Assembly: GCA_016935355.1 (NCBI GenBank) | Contig: JAFGRC010000024.1 | Span: forward strand, 33,050 to 97,049 | DNA: 64,000 nt | Direction: 5' to 3' | Origin: Bacteroidales bacterium | Lineage (GTDB): Bacteria > Bacteroidota > Bacteroidia > Bacteroidales > UBA10428 | Position numbers and translations under genes: made by a program | Part shown: positions 1-9,960 of the stretch, in pieces | Numbering within the stretch: the stretch's first letter is position 1 | Layout: the number at the start of each line of letters is the position of its first letter | The notes under the pieces: generated by a model | What the model was told of the DNA's origin: nothing | Databases searched by the model: none | The model's input: only the letters and a program-made list of their open reading frames with translations

Positions 1-221
1 CGTGCTTTCTCATACAGGCGGGTGAATGTCGGGCGGGATATGTGCATTTTTTCAGCAGCTTCTTCCTGGGTAAGATTTTCATAATCTGCAAGCCTTATGG
101 CTTCAAACTCTTCAAACAACAGATTGACCGATTCCAGCTCACGCATGGGAATGCCAAACGGCTTGTACCCTTCCATGGGTGGCATCATGGCAATCCTTCT
201 GCGTCTGATTCGATTCGGCAT
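1..221 (-). CDS. DUF134/UPF0251 family HTH DNA-binding protein (partial, runs off window start)
   Basis: Reverse-strand translation from ATG at 221: MPNRIRRRRIAMMPPMEGYKPFGMPMRELESVNLLFEEFEAIRLADYENLTQEEAAEKMHISRPTFTRLYEKA, matching the DUF134 N-terminus; not in the ORF track because truncated. Confidence 0.85.
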   Translation of the reverse strand, partial: MPNRIRRRRIAMMPPMEGYKPFGIPMRELESVNLLFEEFEAIRLADYENLTQEEAAEKMHISRPTFTRLYEKA

Positions 222-270
222 TCTTTTTTATTTAAAAGTACAATAAATTTTTTTACAAATTTAACATATC

Positions 271-290
271 AAACGAACATAAGTTCATTT
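271..290. promoter_or_regulatory. imperfect dyad AAAcGAAC-ATAA-GTTCaTTT in the DUF134/nikR divergent intergenic region
   Basis: Perfect GAAC-N4-GTTC core (275-286) with flanking AAA/TTT. Confidence 0.3.
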
Positions 291-376
291 AAAATGATTT
301 TTATTATGAATTTGAAAAAAACTGTTTTATGTTGTATAAAAAATCGGAAATGATCATTACAATATCAGAAAAAATA

Positions 377-415
377 TATATTTGCAGAGTGTTACGAAAT
401 TTAAAATAATAACAC
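377..415 (+). promoter_or_regulatory. nikR promoter (-7 TATATTTG, 377-384) and candidate NikR operator GTGTTA-N15-TAACAC (389-415)
   Basis: Exact match to Bacteroidota -7 consensus TAnnTTTG; perfect 6-bp inverted arms ending 1 bp before the nikR ATG (417). Confidence 0.65.
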
Positions 416-416
416 T

Positions 417-818
417 ATGTCAGTAATCCGGTTTGGAGTTTCCCTTGAACAGGAAATGCTTGATACTCTGGATGAATACAGCAATGACAATCAACTTGCA
501 AACAGATCCCAGGCAATACGACATCTGATCAACAACAACCTGGTGGAAAAAAAATGGCAATGCAACCATATTGTAGCAGGTTCCATTACCCTGGTCTACG
601 ATCACCATAAACATGATATGTTGAACCACCTGACTCAAATTCAACACAAATATTTTTCCGTCATACTTTCATCGCTGCACTTTCATTTGAATCATGACAA
701 ATGCATGGAGATCATTGCAATAAAGGGGAAAGCCGTATTGCTGACCAAACTTGCAGATGAACTCATTGCAGTAAAGGGGATACAACACGGAAAACTGACC
801 ATGAGCAGGGCCGATTAA
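417..818 (+). CDS. nikR: nickel-responsive transcriptional regulator NikR (ribbon-helix-helix plus ACT-like metal domain)
   Basis: N-terminal VIRFGVSLEQEMLDTLDEY RHH and metal motif LHFHLNHDKCMEIIAIKG (HxH...C). Confidence 0.9.
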   Translation: MSVIRFGVSLEQEMLDTLDEYSNDNQLANRSQAIRHLINNNLVEKKWQCNHIVAGSITLVYDHHKHDMLNHLTQIQHKYFSVILSSLHFHLNHDKCMEIIAIKGKAVLLTKLADELIAVKGIQHGKLTMSRAD

Positions 819-883
819 TTTTTTTCTCAGTGAGTAACACGAAAACATAAACAGTGACACCAATTATTATTTGCATTTTTCAC

Positions 884-2917
884 ATGTATTTCACAAAAAA
901 AATAAAAACTGCATGGCTTTTTGTTGCCGTAATGATCCCGGTGCAAAACCTGTATTCCCAGGAAATGCTTATGGACACCATTATGCTGGATGAGATCGTT
1001 GTTACCGCGACAAAAACACAGCGAAATCTGAAAGATGTGCCGGCAAGGATCTCCGTCATCAGGTCCGGGATCATTGAAAACGCGCCGGTATTGGAGCTGG
1101 ATGACATTTTGAGATTCACCGCGGGGATCAATGTGAACCGTTCCACGGGTATTTACAGCCAGAGACCCATGGTTACCCTTCGCGGGCTTTCGGGTGACGA
1201 ACAATCCAGGACACTGGTATTGATGAATGGCGTGCCCATCAATACTTCCGATGAAGGCGGGGTGAACTGGAACCGTATGAATCCGAATGATATTGACCGC
1301 ATTGAGGTATTTAAGGGTCCTGGCTCCTCACTTTACGGCAACAATGCAATGGGAGGCGTGATCAACCTGATCACCAGAATACCATCAACCCCGCAGGAAG
1401 TATATGCGGCCATCTCCTATGGTACTTTCAATACCATAAGAGAGGACCTGAACATCAGGATCCGTACAGGAAAGGGTTTTTACGGATCGCTATCACAATA
1501 TTATGTACAAAGCGACGGCTACAATAATATTCCTGAAGAAGACCGCACGCCGTATGATGTCGCAAGGTCGCTCGAAGAAATCGGCATTTCCGCGAGGGCG
1601 GGATTCGATAAAAATCGCTGGTTCAATGCTGAAATGCAGTATGATGTTTTCAGGGACAAAAGGGGTGAAGGTTATCAGATTTATACTCCTGATGGCTGTT
1701 ATCGGAATTTCAACACGAATTTATTACGGGGTAACATAAAAGGCAGTGGTGAAAAAACACGCTATGACCTGAACCTTTACTATCAGCTGGAGCATTACTA
1801 TGACGTAAATGAAAAGCTCAGAGGAACGGCTTATACACGATACGATGTGAATTCTTTTCGTGTGGATATGGGGTTACTGTTCAGCATCAGCAGGGAATTG
1901 ACTGAAAACAATACGTTGACCGGAGGATTTGAGTTGAAGCAGGGAAGCATTAAAGGGGGAGATTACTATCAGACAGAACCCTATGATACGGTCTACAATG
2001 CAGGAAAAATCCGTACCCTTGCAGGTTATATCCAGGATGAACATGCATTATTCAAAAATAAAATAAGGCTCATTGCCGGTTTACGCTTTGACCGGGTCAC
2101 ATTTGCCGACGGTGAATTTTATACTACCGACCCATGGAACACAACACCGGAACTGACCGATCACACATGGTCGGAAATATCACCCCGTCTGGGCCTGCGT
2201 TTTAATTTCATCCGGGAAGTCAGTGCCTATGTATCCTACTCTCACGGTTTCAGGGCTTCCATTTTGGATGATCTTACCCGCACAGGCTGGATGTGGGTTG
2301 GTCCGAAATATGCAAATCCCGATCTGGGTCCCGAATCCATTAACAATTATGAAACCGGACTGGATATCACACCCGTCATTAATATGAAAATATCAGCATC
2401 AGCTTATTATGCCAAAGGAGATGACATGCTGTATTATGTTACCACCGGTGACAGCCTTTTCGGCCGTCCCATTTACATCAGGGAGAATGTTACCTCTGTA
2501 ACGATGAAAGGTCTGGAATTTGAAATGAATTACGAACTTCTGAATAATATTAACCTGCTGGCCAGTTATAATTATGCAGATTCTAAAATAGGTACTTTTG
2601 CCGAAAGACCGGAGCTTGTCAATAAACAACTGTCCTATGTGCCCAAACACAGGGCCTCCGTAACAGTACTCTGGAGAAACAAGATTGTCAACTTAAATAT
2701 CAGGGGATTGTATAAAGGTGACCAATTTGGCAATGACTTAAATACTGAAATAATTGACTCTTATGTCACTTTTGACGCACAGTTATCCCGGTCAATTAAG
2801 CAGAACTTTACCGTTTCACTGGATATTCAGAATATCCTTGACAACCGGCACATGGAAACAATTGACTATATCGCACCGGGGAGAATCATGTCCTGCAGAA
2901 TGGCTGTCAAGTTTTAA
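884..2917 (+). CDS. TonB-dependent outer-membrane receptor
   Basis: Signal peptide from ATG 884 (MYFTKKIKTAWLFVAVMIPVQNLYSQ), TonB box-like EIVVTATKTQRNLKDVPARISVI, plug and barrel motifs (VFKGPGSSLYGNNAMGGVINLIT). Confidence 0.93.
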   Translation: MYFTKKIKTAWLFVAVMIPVQNLYSQEMLMDTIMLDEIVVTATKTQRNLKDVPARISVIRSGIIENAPVLELDDILRFTAGINVNRSTGIYSQRPMVTLRGLSGDEQSRTLVLMNGVPINTSDEGGVNWNRMNPNDIDRIEVFKGPGSSLYGNNAMGGVINLITRIPSTPQEVYAAISYGTFNTIREDLNIRIRTGKGFYGSLSQYYVQSDGYNNIPEEDRTPYDVARSLEEIGISARAGFDKNRWFNAEMQYDVFRDKRGEGYQIYTPDGCYRNFNTNLLRGNIKGSGEKTRYDLNLYYQLEHYYDVNEKLRGTAYTRYDVNSFRVDMGLLFSISRELTENNTLTGGFELKQGSIKGGDYYQTEPYDTVYNAGKIRTLAGYIQDEHALFKNKIRLIAGLRFDRVTFADGEFYTTDPWNTTPELTDHTWSEISPRLGLRFNFIREVSAYVSYSHGFRASILDDLTRTGWMWVGPKYANPDLGPESINNYETGLDITPVINMKISASAYYAKGDDMLYYVTTGDSLFGRPIYIRENVTSVTMKGLEFEMNYELLNNINLLASYNYADSKIGTFAERPELVNKQLSYVPKHRASVTVLWRNKIVNLNIRGLYKGDQFGNDLNTEIIDSYVTFDAQLSRSIKQNFTVSLDIQNILDNRHMETIDYIAPGRIMSCRMAVKF

Positions 2918-2942
2918 AAATCGTGTTCATTCCGAATTCAAT

Positions 2943-4034
2943 ATGAGAACAATACAATATCTGATCCCGTTCATTTTATCCGCCCTCATCATGGGGTGCA
3001 AAAGCAATCCCTTATCAAATCAGGATGGGGAAACAGCTGTCACGGACATGCTGGGAAGGCAGGTCATGATCCCGTCCGCTGTAAATAGAATAGTGGGATT
3101 GCGTGCAGGGGCATTGCGACTTCTGGTTTATATGGATGCAGTTGATATGATTGCAGGAGTTGAAGAATCTGAAACAGATGAAACCAGACCGTATTTGCAG
3201 GCGCATCCGTCATTGAAAGAGTTACCTGTGGTCGGTCCCTCCATGGGCGGTGATGCCGAACTGATCGTAAAAATAAATCCCGATGTCATCTTTATCAGCT
3301 ATACCACAAAAGAGGATGCTGATGCCCTCCGGCATAAAACCGGTATACCGGTAATTGCCGTTGAATGTCCTGAGTTCGGTACGGAACGTGATATCCTTTA
3401 TGCATCTTTATCCCTGATCGGCAAAGTACTGAACAAGGAACAGCGGGCTGATTCACTGATATCTTATATTGACCGGTCGGTTGAAGAACTCCACAACCGT
3501 ACAGCAGAAATCCCCGTGCAAAAAAAACCTTCGGTTTACATCGGAGGTGTTCCATACAGCGGTTCACACGGTATTAACTCAACGCAACCCTGGTTCCCTC
3601 CATTCATGTTTGTCAATGCCATCAATGCGGCTTCAGAAATTGATGAAAGACTTGTTTCTCATGTTAAAGGTACCTATATTGATAAAGAACAACTGCTGAT
3701 GTGGGATCCTGATGTGTTATTCATTGATGAGTCCGGTTTAAGCATGGTCAGACAGGATCTGGCGAAAGGTACAGCCTTGTTCAGCAATTTAAAGGCTGTG
3801 CGAAATGACAGCATATTCATACTGCTACCTTATAACAACTATGCCGTTAATTACGAACTGGTCCTGGCAAATGCCTGGTATGCGGGTAAAATATTATATC
3901 CGGACAATTTTGCAGATGTTGAGATCCAGGAAAAAACGGATGAAATATTGAATGTTTTTCTGGGCCAGGCATTTTATAAAAAACTGATGAACAACTCATC
4001 TGCTTTAAGGCAGCTTAAAAAAGATGAATTCTGA
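2943..4034 (+). CDS. ABC transporter substrate-binding lipoprotein (FepB/BtuF-type)
   Basis: ATG at 2943, lipobox LIMGC; TDMLGRQVMIPSAVNRIVGL and INPDVIFISY motifs. Confidence 0.9.
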   Translation: MRTIQYLIPFILSALIMGCKSNPLSNQDGETAVTDMLGRQVMIPSAVNRIVGLRAGALRLLVYMDAVDMIAGVEESETDETRPYLQAHPSLKELPVVGPSMGGDAELIVKINPDVIFISYTTKEDADALRHKTGIPVIAVECPEFGTERDILYASLSLIGKVLNKEQRADSLISYIDRSVEELHNRTAEIPVQKKPSVYIGGVPYSGSHGINSTQPWFPPFMFVNAINAASEIDERLVSHVKGTYIDKEQLLMWDPDVLFIDESGLSMVRQDLAKGTALFSNLKAVRNDSIFILLPYNNYAVNYELVLANAWYAGKILYPDNFADVEIQEKTDEILNVFLGQAFYKKLMNNSSALRQLKKDEF

Positions 4035-5104
4035 TGCCGGAAAGGATTATCGCACAATACCGCAATTCCCTGAAAAGGAGGTCATACTTCATCATAACGG
4101 TGTCTGCCGTTCTGCTGATCACTATCTATATTGCACTGGTTTCGGGTTCGGCTGATATCGGCATCAAAGATCTGATCGACCTGCTGCTGGGTAAAGGAAC
4201 GCCTTTAACATCGCAGATCGTTTTGCAGATCAGGATGCCACGCATTACCGGTGCCATCCTGGGTGGCACCGCGCTTGCAATATCCGGTGCGGTGATCCAG
4301 AGCCTGTTGAGAAACCCCCTGGCTTCACCTTTCACGCTTGGGATCTCCGGAGCATCCGCGTTTGGTGCAGCTTTCGCCATTATTGTTCTCGGAGCGGGCA
4401 GCAGCTATGCCGGCTCAAATGATATTCCTTTAGTCACACAACCCTATCTTGTCACGGGTTCAGCGTTTGTATGGAGCCTCGGCAGTGTTGCCGTTATCCT
4501 GCTGTTGTCGAGATACAGGGGAGCAACGCCTGAAATCATCATCCTTTCCGGTATTATCATCAGCTCACTGTTCGCGGCAGGTATTTCTGCCATGCAATAT
4601 TTTGCTGACAACGTGCAACTGGCATCTATTGTATTCTGGACATTCGGGGATCTGGGAAGAGCGTCCTGGAAGGATACACTCATCCTGGTGTTGATACTCC
4701 TCCCGGTCCTGGTTTATTTCATATACCAGCGCTGGAACTATAAATCCCTGAATTCAGGTGACGATTATGCCAGAAGTCTGGGAGTCAACGTTACAAGGGT
4801 CCGGTTGTCGGGTATGGTCGCGGCATCTCTTGCAACGGCTGTCGTGGTATCCTTTTACGGCATTATAGCCTTTGTCGGACTGGTGGTCCCTCATATTGTA
4901 CGCCGCATCATCGGAAGTGACGAACAGTTCTTAATACCCGCCGCGGCTGTTTTTGGAGGAATGTTTTTATTGCTGGCCGATACACTGGCAAGAACCATCA
5001 TATCTCCGGTGATCCTGCCGGTGGGTATTCTGACATCTTTTATCGGTGCTCCTTTATTCTTATTTTTGCTGATAAGGGGCATGGAAAAAAGTTACTGGAC
5101 ATGA
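4034..5104 (+). CDS. FecCD-family ABC permease
   Basis: RMPRITGAILGGTALAISGAVIQSLLRNPLASPFTLGISGASAFGA and GLVVPHIVRRIIG signatures; overlaps preceding stop. Confidence 0.95.
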   Translation: MPERIIAQYRNSLKRRSYFIITVSAVLLITIYIALVSGSADIGIKDLIDLLLGKGTPLTSQIVLQIRMPRITGAILGGTALAISGAVIQSLLRNPLASPFTLGISGASAFGAAFAIIVLGAGSSYAGSNDIPLVTQPYLVTGSAFVWSLGSVAVILLLSRYRGATPEIIILSGIIISSLFAAGISAMQYFADNVQLASIVFWTFGDLGRASWKDTLILVLILLPVLVYFIYQRWNYKSLNSGDDYARSLGVNVTRVRLSGMVAASLATAVVVSFYGIIAFVGLVVPHIVRRIIGSDEQFLIPAAAVFGGMFLLLADTLARTIISPVILPVGILTSFIGAPLFLFLLIRGMEKSYWT

Positions 5105-5120
5105 CTCATTCTTTGACCGT

Positions 5121-5879
5121 ATGAAAATAACTGTCCACGATATTGAATTCAGCTACAACGGGTCGCCTGCATTGCAAAATGTAAACACGGCAATAGAAAA
5201 AGGTGATTTTGTCGCCCTGGTAGGTCCCAACGGTTCAGGGAAAAGTACTTTAATCAAATGTCTGAACGGCATATTAAAGTACAGAAAAGGAGCCGTGCTC
5301 ATTGATGACAGACCAATGGATGCTTTCACACCCAATGAACTGGCAAAAGAAATGGCTTACGTTCCCCAGAGCGAAAACAAAAAATCGGCATTGCATGTTT
5401 TCGACGTCATACTGTTGGGCCGTAAGCCCTATATATACTGGAAACCTTCTGAGCATGACCTCAGGGTTACCGCCAATATCATGAAAACACTTCATCTGGA
5501 AGATCTGGCCATGCGTGACGTGAATACATTAAGCGGAGGACAGCAGCAAACCGTTTATATTGCAAGGGCACTTGCCCAGGAACCGGACATCCTGCTTCTC
5601 GACGAACCTACGGCCAATCTGGATATAAAACACCAGGTTGAGGTGCTGGAACTTTTAAAAAAACTGGCCAACAACGGAATTACCGTTATTATTGCCCTGC
5701 ATGACATCAATATGGCGATGCGGTATGCCACCAGAATCATGATGTTGAAAAAAGGCAGCATATTTGCGAGCGGTGGCAGAGAAACCATTACAAAAGAGAA
5801 TATTGAAGAGCTTTATGATATTAAAGTGCACATTATCAGGGACAATGGCAATATTTTTATCGTTCCTGACAGATCGTGA
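5121..5879 (+). CDS. ABC transporter ATP-binding protein (FecE/BtuD-type)
   Basis: Walker A GPNGSGKST, signature LSGGQQQTVYIARAL, Walker B ILLLDEPTANLD. Confidence 0.95.
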   Translation: MKITVHDIEFSYNGSPALQNVNTAIEKGDFVALVGPNGSGKSTLIKCLNGILKYRKGAVLIDDRPMDAFTPNELAKEMAYVPQSENKKSALHVFDVILLGRKPYIYWKPSEHDLRVTANIMKTLHLEDLAMRDVNTLSGGQQQTVYIARALAQEPDILLLDEPTANLDIKHQVEVLELLKKLANNGITVIIALHDINMAMRYATRIMMLKKGSIFASGGRETITKENIEELYDIKVHIIRDNGNIFIVPDRS

Positions 5880-5901
5880 AACAAATTGAGATTATTATAG
5901 T

Positions 5902-7014
5902 ATGGACACATATCAAATTAAACCGGTTGGCTTTGTTGTCAATGAATTTAATGATCCCGGCGACCGCCATAAAATAAAGGAACAACCGAGTACAATCATC
6001 ATACATGATATTTTCATTGAAGGACTTCTTAATATCGAAGCATGTGCGTTTCTTGACATTGTTTATTATTTGCACAAATCCGAAGGGGATCAGTTGTCCG
6101 GCACTACACCTTCCGGTGCCTTGCGCGGCGCTTTTGCCTCCCGGAGTCCCTTACGGCCTAATCCGATAGGCATTACAACGGTAAAGCTCCTGGAACATGA
6201 TCATAACAAACTGGTGGTAAAGGGACTTGATGCCATCAACCGGACTCCTGTAATCGATATCAAATGCTGCGACACATCCCTGTTTGCTGCTGAACTGGAT
6301 TCGAACTCCGTTCACAATTCCATTCTGATGGCGGACCCGCGGATTGAGATCAGGAATCATATAATAAATAGCCAGACTGAAATATTGATGTTGAAAGCCG
6401 GGCAAATGCACGGACATTATTGTCCGGGGCTCGCGATGGGTGTTATGGCAGCAACCTATGCCATGCATGAATTGACGACCGACTCCGACGGTATGGAGGA
6501 CCTGCTGGCCATCACCGAAACCAACAATTGTTTTTCCGACGGTGTGCAATTCGTTACAGGATGTTCGTTTGGCAACAATGCGCTGATTTTTAAAGATATA
6601 GGCAAAACAGCTTTTACATTGACAAAACGTGACGGCAAGGGCATCAGGATTTGTTCGAGGCATGAATCAAGAAATGTCATTCAGGAGGCATTCCCCGGTT
6701 ATCAGCAGTTATATGAAAAAGTGATAGCACAACAGGATCATGATCCCGGACTGGTAGCAAAATATAAAAAATCAGCACTGGACCGGGCTTTCGGGACTTT
6801 ATCCCTTCCGTTTGACAAACTTTTTACCGTCAGCCGCATCCGTGCTGACATCCCCCCTTATGCACCCGTTCATGAGAGTATGGTCTGTTCCGTCTGTGGC
6901 GAAAGTGTAATGGCTTCAAGGACCGTCAAACGGAACAAAAAACCGGTGTGTGCGGTTTGTGCCAGGACACCCTGTAATACACTTACCGGGGAAGGGATCA
7001 TAATAAACAAATGA
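5902..7014 (+). CDS. fusion of TrmO/TsaA-like domain with FmdE-like domain and C-terminal zinc ribbon
   Basis: N-term PVGFVVNEF...SPLRPNPIGITTVKLL (TrmO-like); middle GHYCPGLAMGVMAATYAMHEL...NNCFSDGVQFVTGCSFGNNALIFKDIGKTAFT (FmdE); C-term CSVCGE...CAVCA. Confidence 0.85.
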   Translation: MDTYQIKPVGFVVNEFNDPGDRHKIKEQPSTIIIHDIFIEGLLNIEACAFLDIVYYLHKSEGDQLSGTTPSGALRGAFASRSPLRPNPIGITTVKLLEHDHNKLVVKGLDAINRTPVIDIKCCDTSLFAAELDSNSVHNSILMADPRIEIRNHIINSQTEILMLKAGQMHGHYCPGLAMGVMAATYAMHELTTDSDGMEDLLAITETNNCFSDGVQFVTGCSFGNNALIFKDIGKTAFTLTKRDGKGIRICSRHESRNVIQEAFPGYQQLYEKVIAQQDHDPGLVAKYKKSALDRAFGTLSLPFDKLFTVSRIRADIPPYAPVHESMVCSVCGESVMASRTVKRNKKPVCAVCARTPCNTLTGEGIIINK

Positions 7015-7392
7015 TTGAAGGTGTTTACTGAAAAACATTATCAACAGTATTTTTCCTGACCTTCCTCAAATACCAGTCCTTTTTGTCCTGAAATTCATGA
7101 AAACCGTCCGGTCTCATATACGCCTGTCCCTGTAACCGTAACAAAATTAGCCAATTTATCCGAACCATCATGAAAGTGACAGATTCAACATAAACGGGTA
7201 TATACAGCCAGTAAACAGTATAATATCCTGTTCGATATCGTACAATACTGTTCAGAATCATAACATTGATACCGAATGCATACACTTGTAAAACACTGTA
7301 ACATATTGAAATTCTGTTCAATATCTTCTTTGGCATGGTTCATGCATTGATGATATTACACTGAATAACCTGCAGTATCAAATTAAAGCAAT

Positions 7393-7701
7393 ATGAAAAT
7401 TACGCTTCAACCCAATGAAATGATCATCAGAGCAGGAAACTCAAACCTGCTGCTGAATGGACAGAAGATAAACGGAAAACTGATTGCCACGAATCAGCGG
7501 ATATATTTTAAAACCATCCGGGAAGACTACAGACAGAATGACAGGGAAATCATGCCCGGTGAGATCAGTGAGCTGCATTTTTTCAATACCATGTGGGTCT
7601 TACCCAATGGTATGAACATCAAGACCAAAAACGGTGGCGAAATTCACTTTGAAGTAAACAATCGCAGCGAATGGGCCAAAATCATCACGAAAATGTATTG
7701 A
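7393..7701 (+). CDS. small PH/GRAM-like domain protein
   Basis: MKITLQPNEMIIRAGNSNLLLNGQKINGKLIATNQRIYF pattern of GRAM-like proteins; no paralogue in window. Confidence 0.6.
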   Translation: MKITLQPNEMIIRAGNSNLLLNGQKINGKLIATNQRIYFKTIREDYRQNDREIMPGEISELHFFNTMWVLPNGMNIKTKNGGEIHFEVNNRSEWAKIITKMY

Positions 7702-7748
7702 CTTGTCCCGTATCTATCGTCAGGAACCGTTAACATCTCTTAAACAGG

Positions 7749-9209
<1,461 letters not shown>

Positions 9210-9300
9210 TCATGCAATAAAAATATCAACTTTTACACCACCTGATATTCTGTTCCATGCAGATTCAGTAATTCACGTATCAGATTCAGTGTTTTTCGTA

Positions 9301-9954
9301 TTATATGTCTATTATATTGTTCCGGATCGCAAACTTTATCATGTCGACCGATGTTTTCAGGTTGAGCTTCTGCATGATATGATTCTTATGAGTCTCGACG
9401 GTACGGACACTTAGAAACAGTTTGTCCGCTATTTCCTTGTTTGTAAGACTGCTGCCCCACAATCTCAGGATCTCGATTTCACGGACGCTGAGGTTGCTGA
9501 TATCAGCAGAACCATCATCACTTTTCAGTTTGTTTACATATTTGTTCAATAGCAAACTGGTAATGGACTTGCTGAAATAATCATGGCCGTTTCGCAAAGT
9601 ATAAATTGCTTCTATCAGCTCATTCCGTTCCGTCTCTTTGGAGAGAAAACCTTTCGCACCGGCCTTAATGATTTTCAGTACCGTTTCTTCGTCACTGTGG
9701 ACGGAAATGACCAGGATCATAACTTTCGGATGGGATATACCGACTTGCATCATCAGATTCAGCAGCTGAATTGAAAGAATATGCACATTTATGATCAGAA
9801 CATTGATCTTCAAAATCATGAGCTGATCCAAAAGCTTGTTTTTTGAATCAGTCTGGAGCATGATTTCCATATCTTTTACATTGTTCAGCAATGAGCTGAT
9901 GCCCTCCCGAACAAGCCTGTGCTCATCATAAACAGCCAGTGTAATATTCCCCAT
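9301..9954 (-). CDS. NarL/LuxR-family response regulator with non-canonical receiver (Asn at the phospho-acceptor position)
   Basis: Receiver-like N-term plus HTH LSVREIEILRLWGSSLTNKEIADKLFLSVRTVETHKNHIMQKL; KINVLIINVHIL replaces the usual VLLDxxMP. Confidence 0.88.
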   Translation of the reverse strand: MGNITLAVYDEHRLVREGISSLLNNVKDMEIMLQTDSKNKLLDQLMILKINVLIINVHILSIQLLNLMMQVGISHPKVMILVISVHSDEETVLKIIKAGAKGFLSKETERNELIEAIYTLRNGHDYFSKSITSLLLNKYVNKLKSDDGSADISNLSVREIEILRLWGSSLTNKEIADKLFLSVRTVETHKNHIMQKLNLKTSVDMIKFAIRNNIIDI

Positions 9955-9960
9955 AACGCT

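Noticed and set aside
834-840. Second NikR-like half-site (GTAACAC) upstream of the TonB receptor
   Set aside because: Only a single half-site; no matching GTGTTA arm at suitable spacing, so no operator was called.
6151-6663. 170-aa minus-strand ORF opposite the TrmO/FmdE fusion
   Set aside because: Antisense to conserved FmdE motifs; no independent coding support.
7025-7336. 103-aa minus-strand ORF in the region before the GRAM-like gene
   Set aside because: No domain similarity and overlaps repeated noncoding motifs.
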